Positions 35,001-50,000 of a DNA stretch of 64,000 bases are shown here, piece by piece. The notes below the pieces were generated by a model that did not search any database, was not told the DNA's origin, and saw only the letters and a program-made list of their open reading frames with translations. Every line of letters begins with the position of its first letter. The first letter of the stretch is position 1. The DNA comes from Mesostigma viride. Taxonomy: Eukaryota; Streptophyta; Mesostigmatophyceae; Mesostigmatales; Mesostigmataceae. Location of the stretch: contig RPFO01000497.1 in NCBI GenBank assembly GCA_009746045.1, positions 1,010,970-1,074,969 on the forward strand, given 5' to 3'. A program made the position numbers and the translations under genes.

Positions 35001-38000
35001 CCAATGTTCTGTGGTGGCTTTGATGGCCTCATCTTCAGTACGTTGGCTATACTTCCTGAAATTGGTTTACCATAGATGCTGTATTGCCCTCACAACTGCT
35101 CTCCGTTGACTACCTCTACTTTATCGGATGCTGTGTCCAGGTTGGGCAGACCCCGTTGCATCATGCAGCAAAGGTGGGGCATCTCAACACGGTCCAACGC
35201 CTGGTTGCGAATGGTGCCGACATGGAAGCTAAGGACCAGGTCAGTTTCGGGTTCGTCCTAGCGGCCAAAGTTGATGTAATCATGTTCAGCGTGTCATCTA
35301 CAGTGTTTTCAGAACAGTGGTATGCTCACTCATGACGCTTGATATTAGTGACCCGGCCTTTGTGACTACTAAATAGCCCCTAATTTTAATAAGCGAACCC
35401 CAGGGGTCCATGCCCAATCATTTCACACAACAAGACGCACAAGCTGCCGATTGTGACCTCGTTTATTCCAAACAGTTTTCAAGAAAAGAAGGCAGTGTTT
35501 GCCAACAGCAAGATTCTCACATTGTAGATCATTCTGGCTTTGTGGTTAACCCAAAACAGATCGATTCCGAGAAGTTGGGTGGAGGCTACTGGGATCAACC
35601 CTGTGCTATTACTGTATGATCAGATTGGCGGTGCTTTAATTGAACTACAAAGCGCTGGAAAGGCAGGCACAACTTGTGGGAGCTGATGCCGGTCAATCGC
35701 TTTGACTGAGTTGTGATCAGGGGCCGTGATGTTCATGATGTGGGCATGACCAGTTTTGATCCTGCAGGCACATCCCTCCGCTAGGTGGTTTACCACATTC
35801 CAACTAGTCCTGATAAGGAGATTCGTGGCTGCTGCGTGCAGGATGATTGCACACCGCTCTGCATTGCGGCAAAGAATGGCCACCTAGACATCGTGAAGCT
35901 CCTGGTCGCGAGCGGTGCGAACAAGGAGGCGAAGAACAAGGTCAGCTTTCCCTTGACCCTAATTGCCGCAAGTGCATGTGCTTCCACGCACGGTTTATGT
36001 ATATCTGCAACGCAATCATGTTGTAGGATGGGCAAAGGGCTTCAGGACAGATGTTGTCAGGCTTGCTATCAACCTCGCGAGCGCTTTTGCGATCCCAGCA
36101 CTGGGCATGCTGCCTATGGGAAATTGTGCTGTTGATCAGCCGGGCACCCATGGGATGCCTGTTGCCCATGAGGTGGATGGCTCTGTCGGGCTCGAATCGC
36201 GGCTACAGGAATCTGGATCACGGACGACGAATGTTACTTTTACTACCGTACTCAGGGCGAGGAACCCGAGAGATAGCATGCATGGACCTGGTGCCGAATA
36301 GTTTCTCAAATACCTCTTCGCCACCTGTGAGATCGTGGCCCCCGCACCCCACCCGGCCACCCCCTTCTGTTGTGACCATGGGTAAGGAACTGCCAAATCC
36401 ACTGCGGCGAGGTGTGCGGTGCGACGGTTCCATTTACTGAACCTTTCAACACCGGGCCTTAGGTGATCTGAATAGGTTTCTGGCCCGCATGTTCTGGCCT
36501 TCACCGTCCTGACTGCCAGGGTGTCCTGAGGGCCATTTGTTTGCTGGGAGGCATATGTAGCGCGTTCAGGCTGTCCTTGTTATGCTGTTAGCAGATGCTG
36601 CCTGGGATCTTTGCTGATGTTCTTCATGGACCGACTCTCTCGCACAGAGCATGCAGCTCATCTCCAGGCACGTCAGTAAATCCCCGTCCTCGGTGGTTGT
36701 ACTGTTGCCCCTTGTTTTTTGCAGCGATGGTAGTTAAACTGGGGGCTACTGGGATGTAGTGCATGACGGTACTTTGGGTTACACCAAGAAGCGCTGGAAA
36801 GGCAGGCACCAGTTTTTGGGAGGCGCTTACAGGTCAATCACTCAAGAGTTTGGCTGTGGCCACGATCAGGGGCTGTGATGTCCATGGGTGTGGGCATGGC
36901 GCGTAGGCCTGTTTCGGTTCCTGCACTCACGTCCCCCCGCTTTGCGGTTTCCCACGTCCCATCTGGTGCTCACGGGGACATGCATGGCTGCTGCGTGCAG
37001 GATGATGCCACACCGCTGCATTTGGCGGCAAGGAATGGCCACCTGGAGGTCGTGAAGCACCTGATCACGAGCGGTGCAGACAAGGAGGCCAAGGACAAGG
37101 TCAGCTTTTCGTTTTCCATCAGTTACAATTGAAGTGCTTCCATGCACGGTTTTGGTGTATCTGCAACGCAACCATGTTGTAGGATGGCTAGGGCTCCACC
37201 ACCGTTGGTGTCAGGCTTGCTGCCAACTTCACTGGGCACGTTTGCGATCCCAGCATCGGTCGCACTGTCTCTGGGGAGTTGTGCTGTTGATAGCTGTGCA
37301 CCCGTGGGATGCCTGTTGCCCATGAGGTGGACGCCAATAGGCCAGGAATCGTGGCTACAGGAAATCAGGATTATGGACAACGGATCTTACCTTTACTACC
37401 ATGCTCAGGTCGACGAGTTCGAGAGATAGCATGCATGGACCTGGTCGTGCTGAATAATTTTTCAAACTCTAGCGCACCGTGTGAGATCATGTTCCGTGCC
37501 CCCCAACGCCATTTCTCTTGTGGCAATGGGTAAGCAAGGGTCGAATCTATTGATGTGAGGTGTGCGGTAAATTGACTCGATGTACTGAAATTTTTTACCA
37601 CCATGCCTGTTGGTGATCTGAATAAAGTTTATGGCTCATGTTGCCTGGCCTTAACCATCCTGACCACCTGGCTGTCCTGAAGGCCATTTGTTTGTTGGGA
37701 GCCCTGTGTAGTACGTTCAGCCTGTCCGTGCCATGCTGCCAGCAGCAGCTGCGTGGGATGTTTGCTGCTGTTCTTAATGGCCCGACTCGCTTGTGCACAC
37801 GGACCACGCGGCTCATCCCCAGCCACATCAATAACTCAGTGGTTGTACTGATGCCCTTGTTTTATCCAGCGATGATAGTTAGGGTGGAGGCTACATAAAC
37901 TTTCTAATGCGCTGTACTTCAGTTAGGCTGCGAATCGCGGCACAAATTTTGGGAGCCGCTTGCAGGTCAGGCCCCTTGCTGAAGAGTTCGGCTGTGGCCA

Positions 38001-41000
38001 TGATCAGGGGCTGTGATGTCCATGGGTGTGGGCATGGCGCGTAGGCCTGTTTCGGTTCCTGCACTCACGTCCCCCCGCTTTGCAGTTTCCCACGTCCCAT
38101 CTGGTCCTCACGGGGACATGCGTGGCTGCTGCGTGCAGAATGATGCCACACCGCTGCATATTGCGGCAGAGGGTGGCCACCTGGAGGTTGTGAAGCACCT
38201 GGTTGCGAGCGGTGCAGACAAGGAGGCCAAGGACAAGGTCAGCTTTACCTTTACCCTGATGGCCGCAAGTGGATGTGCTTCCGCGCACGGTTTATGTATA
38301 TCTGCAGGGCAATCATGTTGTAGGATGGGCAAAGGGCCTCATGACAGATGGTGTCAGGCTTGCTATCAACCTCGCGGGCACCCATGGGATGCCTGTTGCC
38401 CATGAGGTGGATGGCTCTGCTGGGCTCGCATCGCGGCTACAGGATCATGGACGACCAATCTCACTTTTACTACCATGCTCAGGGCGACGAATCCGTGACA
38501 TAGCACACGTGTGACCTTGTTGTGCTGGAGATTCGTTTTTTCCCTCTTGCGCGGCTAGTGAGATCAAGTTCCTCACCCCCCACCCGTTCCTACGCTTTCT
38601 TTATTGACAATGGGTAAGGAACTGCCGAATCCGCTGACCTGCAGTGCATGGTGAGATGGTCCCAGTTACTGAACCTTTTCACCACCAGGCCTTCGGTGAT
38701 CCGAATATGTTTCACACCCACTTTGTCTGGACTTCCCCATCCTGACTGCCAGGCTGTCCTGAGGGCCATTTGTTTGCTGGGAGTTATGTGCAGTGTATGT
38801 TTGATTCCTTGCTGGTAGCTTCTGGGCTTTCTTTTTTTTCTGTGTTCCGCGGAATCTCAGATTTGAGGAGCTAGCGATTTCATGTTTGTTGCTTTCTGAC
38901 GACAGTATGTAAGACATTCAGCCTTACCTTGTTATGTTGTTAGCAGATGCTGCCTGGGACCTTTGCTGATGTTCTTAATGGCCCAACTCACGCGGGCCAC
39001 GCGGCTGCCCAGCCACGTCAGTAAATCTCTGTCCTCGGTGGTTGTACTGATGCCTTGTTTTCTGCAGTGATGGTAGTTAGTGGGGGGGCTACGGAGATGT
39101 AGTGCATGGCGGTACTTTTGGTTACACCACGAAGTGCTGGGAAGGCAGGCACCATTTTTTGGGAGGCGCATACAGGTCAATCACTCAAGAGTTTGGCTGT
39201 GGCCATGATCAGGGCTGTGATGTCCATGGGTGGGGGCATGACGCGAAGGCATGTTCGGTTCCTTCAGACACATCCCCCTCGCTTCTTTTGTTCCATCTGG
39301 TGCTCACGGGGACATGCGTGGCTGCTGTATGCAGGATGATGCCACACCGCTGCATGTTGCGGTGATGGAGGGCCACCTGGACATCGTGAAGCACCTGGTC
39401 GCAAGCGGTGCGAACAAGGAGGCCAAGGCCAAGGTCAGCTTCTTCTCTACCGTGATGGTCCCAAGCGGATTTACTTCCACGCATGTTTTTGGTATATCTG
39501 TGAAACAATGATGTTGTAGGATGGGCAAGGGCTCCACCATAATAGGTTGTCATGCTTGCTACCACCTTCACTTTGCGCTGTTGCGATTCCATTAGAAGCA
39601 CCTGGTGGTGGGTGGTGCAGACAAGGAGGCGAAGGAAGAGGTCAGCTTTTCAATTTCCATGAGCCACAATTGATGTGCTTCCATGCACGGTTTTGGTGTA
39701 TGTGCGACGCAACCATATTGTAGGATGGGCAAGGGCTCCACCACCGTTGGTGTCAGGCTTGCTACGAACTTCACTGGGCACGTTTGCGATCCCAGCATTG
39801 GTCGCACTGATTGTGGGGAGTTGGGCTGTTGATCAGCCTGGCACCCATGAGGTGGACGCCAATAGGCCAGGAATCGTGGCTACAGGAAATCGGGATTATG
39901 GACGACCGATCTTACTTTTACTACCGTGCTCAGGTCGACGAGTTTGAGAGATAGCATGCATGGACCTGGTTGTGCTGAATAATGTTTCAAAGACCTTTAG
40001 CGCACCCTTGGAGATCATGTTCCGCGCCCCCCAGTGCCATTTCTCTTGTGGCAATGGGTAAGCAAGGGTTGAGTATATTGACCTGAGGTGCGCGGTAAAT
40101 TGACTCGATGTACTGAAATTTTTTACCACCATGCCTGTTGGTGATCTGAATAGGTTTATGGCTCATGTTGCCTGGCCTTTATAACCATCCTGACCACCTG
40201 GCTGTCCTGATGGCCATTTGTTTGCTGGGAGCCGTGTTTAGTACGTTCAGCCTGTCCGTGCCATGCTGCCAGCAGCAGCTGCGTGGGATGTTTGCTGTTG
40301 TTCTTAATGGCCCGACTCGCTTGTGCACACGGACCACGCGGCTCATCCCCAGCCACATCAATAACTGAGTGGTTGTACTGATGCCCTTGCTTTATCCAGC
40401 GATGATAGTTAGGGTGGAGGCTACATAAATTTTCTAATTTGCGGTACTTCAGTTATGCTGCGAATCGCGGCACCATTTTGGAGCCGCTTGCAGGTCAGTC
40501 GCACAAGAGTTTGGCAGTGGCCATGATCAGGGGCTGTGATGTCCATGGGTGTGGGCATGACGCGTCGGCCTGTTCCGTATCCTGCAAGGCACGCCCCCCG
40601 CTTTGTGGTTTCCCACGTTCCATCTTGTCCTCATGGGGACATGCGTGGCTGCTGTGTGCAGATTGATAGCACCCCGATGCATTTTGCGGCATGTCTTGGC
40701 CACCTGGAGGCCGTGAAGCACCTGGTCGCGAGCGGTGCGAACAAGGAGGCCAAGGACAATGTCAGCTTTACCTTTACTCTCATGGCCGCATGTGGATGTG
40801 CTTCCGCGCGCGGTTTATGTATATCTGCAACGCAATCATGTTGTAGGATGGGCAAAGGGCTTCACGACAGATGGTGTCAGGCTTGCTATCAACCTCGCGG
40901 GCGCTGTTGCGATCCCGGCACAGGGCACACTGCCTGTGGGACTTGTGCTGTTGACAAGCCGGGCACTCATGGGATGTGTGCTGCCCATGAGGCGGATGTG

Positions 41001-44000
41001 TCTGCCGGGCACGCATCGCAGCTACAGGACTCTGGATCACGGACGACCAATGTCACTTTCACTACCATGCTCAAGGCGACGAATCCGAGAGATAGTGCGC
41101 GTACGACCTGGTTGTGGCAGATGGTTTTTCAAGTACCTCTTGCGCACCCTGTGAGATCATGTCACCCAACCCCCGTCGGTTCCTACGCTTTCTATATTGA
41201 CCATGGGTAAGGAACTGCCGAATCCATTGACCTGCGGTGCATGGTGAGATGGTCCCAGTTACTGAACCTTTTCCCCACCAGGCCTTCGTTGATCCGAATA
41301 TGTTTCACACCCACGTTGTCTGGACTTCCCCATCCTGACTGCCAGGCTGTCGTGAGGGCCATTTGCTTTCTTGGAGGCATATGCAGTGCATTCAGCCTGT
41401 CCTTATTATGTTGTTAGCAGCTGCTGCCTGGGACCTTTGCTGATGTTCTTAATGGCCCAACTCCCTCACACGGGCCATGCGGCTCATCCCCAGGCACGTC
41501 AGTGAATCCCCGTCCTTGGTGGTTGTACTGATGCCCTTGTTTTTTGCAGCGATCGTAGTTAGTGTGGGGGCTAGGGGGATGTAGTGCATGACGGTACTTT
41601 GGGACACACTATAAAGCGCGGGAAAGGCAGGCACCAGTTTGGGGGAGGCGCTTACAGGTCAATCACTCAAGAGTTTGGCTGTGGCCTTGATCAGGGGCTG
41701 TGATGTCCATGGGTGTGGGAATGACGCGAAGGCATGTTCGGTTCCTTCAGACACATCCCCCTCGCTTTGCGGTTTCCCACATTCCATCTGGTGCTCACGG
41801 GGACATGCGTGGCTGCTGTATGCAGGATGATGCCACACCACTGCATATTGCGGTGGAGGAGGGCCACCTGGACATCGTGAAGCACCTGGTCGCGAGCGGT
41901 GCGAACAAGGAGGCGAAGACCAAGGTCAGCTTTACCTTTGCCCTTATGGCCGCAAGTGGATGTGCTTCCGCTCACGGTTTATGTATATCTGCAAGGCAAT
42001 CATGTTGTAGGATGGGCAAAGGGCTATACGACAGATGGTGTCAGGCTCGCTAGTAGCTTCTGTTGGCACTGTTGCAATTCCAGCAGTGGGCACGCTGCAT
42101 GTCGGAATGGTGCTGTTGAAAAGCCGGGCATACATGCTACTCCTGTTGCCCATGATGTGGACAGCTCTGCCAGGCAGGAGTCGTGGCTACAGGAATTAGG
42201 GTCACGGACGACCGATCTCACTTTCACTATCATGGCGAGGAATCCGAGAGATCTTTTCTGCATCGATGGTAGTTAGGGTGCAGGCTCCTTGGCTATTGTG
42301 ATTGGCGGTACTTTGGCTAGACTACGAAGCGCTGGAATGTCAGGCAGGTAGATGGTTTGGGAGCCGCCTTCAGGTCAATCACTCAGGAGCTTGGCTGTGG
42401 CCATGATCAGGGGTCCGTGATGTTTGTGGGACGCGTAGGCCTGTTTGGTTCCTGCCCTCACATCCCCCCGCTTTGCGATTTCCCTCGTCCCATCTGGTCC
42501 TCACGCGGACATGCGTGGCTGCTGCGTGCAGGATGACTTGACCCCGATGCATACTGCGGCAGGGAATGGTCACCTGGAGGTCGTGAAGCACCTGGTGGCG
42601 AGTGGTGCGAACAAGGAGGCGAAGAGCAAGGTCAGCTTCTCTTTTACCCTGATGGCTGCAACTGGATGTGCTTCCGCGCACGGTTTCGGTGTATGTGCAA
42701 TGCAATTATGTCGTAGGATGGGCACAGGGCTTAACCACCACCAATGGTGTCAGGCTTGCTATCAACTTCAATGGGCACCATTGGCATTTCCAGCACTGGG
42801 CACACTGTCCATGGGTGTGGGCATGACATGTAGGCCTGTTTGCTGATGTTCTTAATGGCCCAACTACCTCACACGGGCCACGCGGCTTCCCAGCCACGCT
42901 AGTAAATCCCTGTCCTCGGTGGTTGTACTGATGCCTTGTTTTCTGCAGTGATGGTTGTTAGTGTGGGGGCTACGGGGATGTAGTGCATGGCGGTACTTTT
43001 GGTTACACCACGGAAGTGCTGGAAAGGCAGTTGTTTTTGGGAGAAAGGCAGAAGTTTTTGGGAGCTTCTTGCTGGTCAATCACTCAAAGAGTCTGGCTGT
43101 GGCCATGATCAGGGGCCGTGAAGTCCATGCGTGTGGGCATGACGCGTAGGCCTGTTCCGTATCTTGCAAAACACGCCCCCCCGCTTTGCGGTTTCCCACG
43201 TTCCATCTGGTCCTCTTGGGGACATGTTTGGCTGCTGCGTGCAGGATGACTGGACCCCGATGCATATTGCGGTGGGGGAGGGCCACCTGGAGGTCGTGAA
43301 ACACCTGGTCGCGAGCGGTGCAGACAAGGAGGCAAAGGGGCGGGTGAGTTTTGCTTGCCTTGATGGCCGCAAGTGGATGTGCTTGGGCGCACGGTTTTTG
43401 TATATCTGCAACGCAATCATGTTGTAGGATGGGCAAAGGGCTCCATGACCGATGTTTTCAGGCTAGCAACAAACTTCACTGGGCGCTGTTTCAATCTCAG
43501 CTTTGGGCACATTGCCTTTGGGAGTTGTGCTGTTGACAAGCCGGGCACCCATGGGATGCCTGCCGCCCATGAGGTGGATGGCTCTGCTGGGCAGGAATGG
43601 TGGCAACAGGACTCTGGATCACGGACGACCAATCTCACTTTCACTACCATGCTCAGGGCGACGAATCCGTGACATAGCACGCGTACAACGTGGTTGTGCC
43701 AGATGGTTTTTCAAGTACCTTTCGCGCACCCTGTGAGATCATGTTAGCCGCCCCCCCCCCCCGTTCGTGCGTTTTATGTATTGACCATTGGTAAGGAACT
43801 GCCGAATCCATTGACCTGCGGTGCATAATGAGATGGTCCCAGTTACTGAACCTTTTCACCACCAGGCCTTCGGTGATCCGAATATGTTTTACACCCACGT
43901 TGTCTGGACTTCCACATCCTGACTGCCAGGCTGTCGTGAGGACCATTTGTTTGCTTGGAGGCATATGCAGTGCATTCAGCCTGTCCTTGTTATGCTGTGA

Positions 44001-47000
44001 GCAGCTGCTGCCTGGGACCTTTGCTGATGTTGTTAATGGCCCAACTCCCTCACACGGGCCACAAGGCTTCCTAACCACGTCAGTAAATCCCCGTCCTCGG
44101 TGGTTGTACTGATGCCCTTGTTTTCTGCTGCGATGGTAGTTAGTGTGGGGGCTAGGGGGATGTAGTGCATGACGGTACTTTGGGTTACACTACGAAGCGC
44201 TGCAAAGGCAAGCACAAGTTTTGGGAGCTTCTTGCGGGTCAATCGCTTAAGAGTTTGGCTGTGGCCATGATCAGGGGCCATGATGTCCATGGGTGTGGGC
44301 ATGACGCGAAGGCATGTTCGGTTCCTTCAGACACATCCCCCTCGCTTTGCGGCTTCTTTCGTTCCATCTGGTGCTCACGGTAACATGCGTGGCTGCTGCA
44401 TGCAGGATGATGCCACACCTCTGCATATTGCGGTGGGGGAGGGCCACCTGGACATCGTGAAGCACCTGGTCGCGAGCGGTGCGAACAAGGAGGCCAAGAA
44501 CAAGGTCAGCTTTTCGTTTTCCATGAGTTACAATTGATGTGCTTCCATGCACGGTTTTGGTGTATCTGCAACGCAACCATGTTGTCGAACGGGCAAGGGC
44601 TCCACCACCGATGGTGTCAGGCTGGCTACCAACTTCACTGGGCGCTGCTGCAATCCCAGCACTGGGCGCACTGTCTCTGGGGAGTTGTGCTGTTGATAGC
44701 TGTGCACCCATGGGATGCCTGCTGCCCATGAGGTGGACGCCAATAGGCCAGGAATCGTGGCTACAGGAAATCAGGATTATGGACGACCGATCTTACTTTG
44801 ACTACCGTGCTCACGTCGACGAGTTCGAGAGATAGCATGCATGGACCTGGTTGTGCTGAATAATTTTTCAAATACCTCTTGCGCACCGTGTGAGATGATG
44901 TCCGGTGCCCCCCAACGCCATTTCTTTTGTGGGCATGGGTAAGCAAGGGTCGAATCTATTGACCCGAGGTGTGCGGTAAATTGACTCCATTTGCTGAATT
45001 TTGTTACCACCATGCTTGGTGACCTGAATAGGTTTCTGGCTCATGTTGGCCTTAACCCATAGTCCGCTGACCCATTTTTGGTACTTTCATACCCCTGAAA
45101 ATGAAAAAATCATAACTCACAGGCCACAACTCCAAATACCCCCTACCAAGATGCTAGGAGCAACTACACTTCAAGGGCTTTCAGAATATGCAATAATACA
45201 ACGGCTTTATCAAAGCATTTGGATGATAGCTCCAGTCACACTTGGCCAAAAGACGACCTTTTTTTCCCCAAGGAAAAGTCTACCCCCCCCCCTTTACTTC
45301 CCAGGGAGGGTAGGGAATCTCAATACCAACATTTGACAACTTAGTTGGATAGTCCAATGGTGGTTTCCTTGGGTCAGACCACCCGGATAACCCATTACCC
45401 CTATATAACGTGGTCATACATGTGTGTGGGTTACGCGCGTGTAAACAGCTATCTATGACATGAAACACAATAATGCATTACAACAAGCTATCAAAGGCTG
45501 CCATAAGTGCTGGAATACAAACACGTTGCCTACCTGCACGGACGGAGTGGTATTCTCCAAAAAAATGCCATAAACTGGGCACTTCCAGGGCTAATACCAC
45601 TCTTTACAACAGGCATGGAAGCTTACTGAAATATGCATGGATAAAATCGTCATTTATAATGCATGGGATACGTATTCCGCTGCAAACAACACGCAAATAC
45701 GTTGTCGTACCTGGCTCGTTCATGCCCTACCCGGATTCCGCTGGCCGGGACCCTCATTTCTCACACTTACTGATGCTCTACAGGCAATGGCCGCCATAGC
45801 CACACACTTCATGATCCGCCATGACTACCAGGTTGATGTTCCGTGCACAGATGGCCACTAAACTAGTCCGCATTCTCAGCAAACGCTGCAGCTGACGTCC
45901 CTTACCCAAACTGGATGCCCGGGCTGGCGCAGATTGCCCGGCCATAGGGAGAAAATCGACCTATGATAAACTATTACTCATCTGGAGCGATGACCAGGAA
46001 AGTTCTATTTTCCTACCTGTATTTTCCCAATCCTATAAATCTGTCCGTGCCTGACCTATGAAAGTCATGCATCGTCATTCTGAGCAACATTCTGAACCGT
46101 TTCAAGCCGTGAGACACAAAAAATTCGTGACAGCGGCACGTTGGCAGCCACATCTCATTACGCGCGCACGTGAGCGCAAAATTCGGGCCAAAGTCCCGTG
46201 ATACATTCTCAATGCACGTTGTAATTACCAGGCTATGGCGAATATTACCCCCAAACCTATGCATCACCTTCGTCCCTAAGTGTTCCCGGACCCACCGGAT
46301 CACTTACATCCGTCACAAGTGGCGCGGCGCTCGCGGCGCGGCGCGAAATTCGACCGTTAGTCAAACTACCCGAGAGGTCGGGTAGTTTACGGACTATGGG
46401 TTAAGCATCCTGACCACCTGCCTGTCCTGATGGCCATTTGTTTGCTGGGAGCCGTAGGTAGTACGTTCAGCCTGTCCGTGCCATGCTGCCAGCAGCAGCT
46501 GCGTGGGATGTTTGCTGCTGTTATTAATGGCCCGACTCACGTGTGCACACGGACCACGCGGCTCATCCCCAGCCACATCAATAACTCAGTGGTTGTACTG
46601 ATGCCCTTGTTTTATCCAGCGATGATAGTTAGGGTGGAGGGTACATAAACTTTCTAATTTGCGGTACTTCAGTTAGGCTGCGAACCGTGGCACAATTTTG
46701 GGGAGCCGCTTGCAGGTCAGGCCCCTTGCTGAAGAGTGTGGCTGTGGCCATGATCAGGGGCTGTGATGTCCATGGGTGTGGGCATGGCGCGTAGGCCTGT
46801 TTCGGTTCCTGCACTCACGCCCCCCCGCTTTGCGGTTTCCCACGTCCCATCTGGTCCTCACGGGGACATGTGTGGCTGCTGCGTTCAGCATGATGCCATC
46901 CCGCTGCATATTGCGGCACAGGAGGGCCACCTGGAGGTCGTGAAGCACCTGGTTGCGAGTGGTGCGAACAAGGAGGCGAAGACCAAGGTCAGCTTTACCT

Positions 47001-50000
47001 TTACCCTGATGGCCGCATGTGGATGTGCTTCCGCGCACGGTTTATGAATATCTGCATAGCAATCATATTGTAGGATGGGCAAAGGGCTTCACGACAGATG
47101 GTGTCAGGCTTGCTATCAACCTCGCGGGCACCCATGGGATGCCTGTTACCCATGAGGTGGATGGCTCTGCCTGGCTCGCATCGCGGCTAGAGTTCTCTGG
47201 ATCACGGACGACCAATCTCACTTTCACTCCCATGCTCAGGGCAACGAATCCGTGAGATAGCACGCGTGTGACCTTGTTGTGCTGGAGATAATTCTTTTTT
47301 CCTCTTGCGCACCCTGTGAGATCATGTTCCCCGCCCCCCGCCCGTTTCCGTGCTTTCTATATTGACAACGGGTAAGGAACTGCCGAATCCGTTGACCTGC
47401 AGTGCATGGTGAGATGGTCCCAGTTACTGAACCTTTTCACCACCAGGCCTTCGGTGATCCGAATATGTTTCACACCCACGTTGTCCGGACTTCCCCATCC
47501 TGACTGCCAGGCTGTCCTGAGGGCCATTTGCTTTCTTGGAGGCATATGCAGTGCATTCAGCCTGTCCTTGTTATGTTTGTAGCAGCTGCTGCCTGGGAAC
47601 TTTGCTGATGTTCTTAATGGCCCAACTCCCTCACACGGGCCACGAGGCTTCCTAACCACGTCAGTAAATCCCTGTCCTCGTGGTTGTACTGATGCCTTGT
47701 TTGATGCACTGATGGTAGTTAGTGTGGGGGCTACGGGGATGTAGTGCATGACGGTACTTTGGGTTGCACCACGAAGCGCTGGAAAGGCAGGTGCTAGTTT
47801 TTGGGTGCTTCTTGCGGGTCAATCGCTCAAGAGTTTGGCTGTGGCCATGGTCAGGGGCTGTGAAGTCCATGGGTGTGGGCATGACGCGTCGGCCTGTTCC
47901 GTGTCCTGCAAGGCACGACCCCCGCTTTGTGGTTTCCCACGTCCCATCTGGTCCTCACGGGGACATGCGTGGCTGCTGTGTGCAGGATGACTGGACCCCG
48001 CTGCATTTTGCGGCACTGGAGGGCCACCTGGAGGTCGTGAAGCACCTGGTCGCGAGCGGTGCGAACAAGGAGGCCAAGGACAAGGTTAGCTTTACCTTTA
48101 CCCTGATGGCCGCAAGTGGATGTGCTTCGGCGCACGGTTTATGTATATCTGCAACGCAATCATGTTGTAGGATGGGCAAAGGGCTTCACGACAGATGGTG
48201 TCAGGCTTGCTATCAACCTCGCGGGCACCCATGGGATGCCTGTTGCCCATTAGGTGGATGGCTCTGCCTGGCTCGCATCGCGGCTAGAGTTCTCTGGATC
48301 ACGGACGACCAATCTCACTTTCACTCCCATGCTCAGGGCAACGAATCCGTGAGATAGCACGCGTGCGACCTTGTTGTGCTGGAGATAATTCTTTTTTCCT
48401 CTTGCGCACCCTGTGAGATCATGTTCCTCGCCCCCCGCCCGTTCCTACGCTTTCTATATTGACAATGGGTAAGGAACTGCGGAATCCGTTGACCTGCAGT
48501 GCATGCTGAAATGGTTTCAGTTACATGAACTTTTTTACCACCAGGCCTTCGGTGATCCGAATATGTATCACACCCACATTTTCTGGACTTCCCCATCCTG
48601 ACTGCCAGGCTGTCGTAAGGGTCATTTGTTTTCTTGGATGTATATGCGATGCATTCGGCCTGTCCTTGTTCTGCTGTGAGCATCTACTGCCTGGGAACTT
48701 TGCTGATGTTCTTAATGGCCCAATCCCCTCACATAGGCCACGCAGCTCATCCCCAGGCACCTCAGTTAATGTTCGTCCTCGGTGGTTGTACTGATGCCCT
48801 TGTTTTTTTCAGCGATGGTAGTTAGTGTGGGGGCTAGGGGGATATAGTGCATGACGGTACTTTGGGTTGCACCACGAAACGTTGGAAAGGCAGGCACCAG
48901 TTTTTGGGAGGCGCTTACAGGTCAATCACTCAAGAGTTTGGTTGTGGCCATGATCAGGGGCTGTGAAGTCCCTGGGTGTGAGCATGACGCGTCGGCCTGT
49001 TCCGTATCCTGCAAGGCACACCCCGCGCTTTGTGGTTTCCCACGTCCCATCTGGTCCTCAGTGGGACATACGTGGCTGCTGCGTGCAGAATGATGCCACA
49101 CCGCTGCATTTTGCGGCATGGAAGGGCCACCTGGAGGTCGTGGAGCACCTGGTCGCGAGCGGTGCAGACAAGGAGGCAAAGGCCCCAGTGAGTTTTGATT
49201 GCATTGATGGCCGCAAGTGAATGTGCTTCGGCGCATGGTTTATGTATATCTGCAGGGCAATCATGTTGTAGGATGGGCAAAGGGTTTCACGACAGATGGT
49301 GTCAGGCTTGCTAGTAGCTTCTCTTGGCGCTGTTGCAATTCCAGCAGTGGGCATGCTGCATGTGGGATTTGTGCTGTTGAAAAGCCGGGCATACATGCTA
49401 CTCCTGTTGCCCATGATGTGGACAGCTCTGCCGGGCAGGAGTCGTGGCTACAGGACCCTGGATCAAGGACGACCAATCTCATTTGTAGTACCATGCTCAG
49501 GGCGAGGAAGCCGAGAGATAGCGCATATGACCTGGGTGTGCCGGATAAAATGCCTCCTGCGCACCCTGTGAGATCATGTTCCGCCCCCCCCGCATAGCCC
49601 CACCCTTGTGTTGTGGAAATCGGCAAGGTATGGCCAAATCCATTCACCTGAGGTGCGCGATGAGATGCTTTATTGATGAAGACGCTTTATTTACTCAACC
49701 TTTTCACCACTAAGCTCGTTGGTGATCTGAGTAGGCTTCTCACCTGCGTTGTCTGGACATGGTTGTGCTGAATAATGTTTCAAAGACCTCTAGCGCACCG
49801 TGTGAGATCATGTTCCGCGCCCCCAAGTGCCATTTCTCTTGTGGCAATGGGTAAGCAAGGGTCTAATCTATTGACCCGAGGTGTGCGGTAAATTGACTCC
49901 ATTAACTGAATTTTTTTACCACCATGCTTGTTGGTGATCTGAATAGGTTTATGGCTCATGTTGCCTGGCCTTCACCATCCTGACCACCTGGCTGTCCTGA

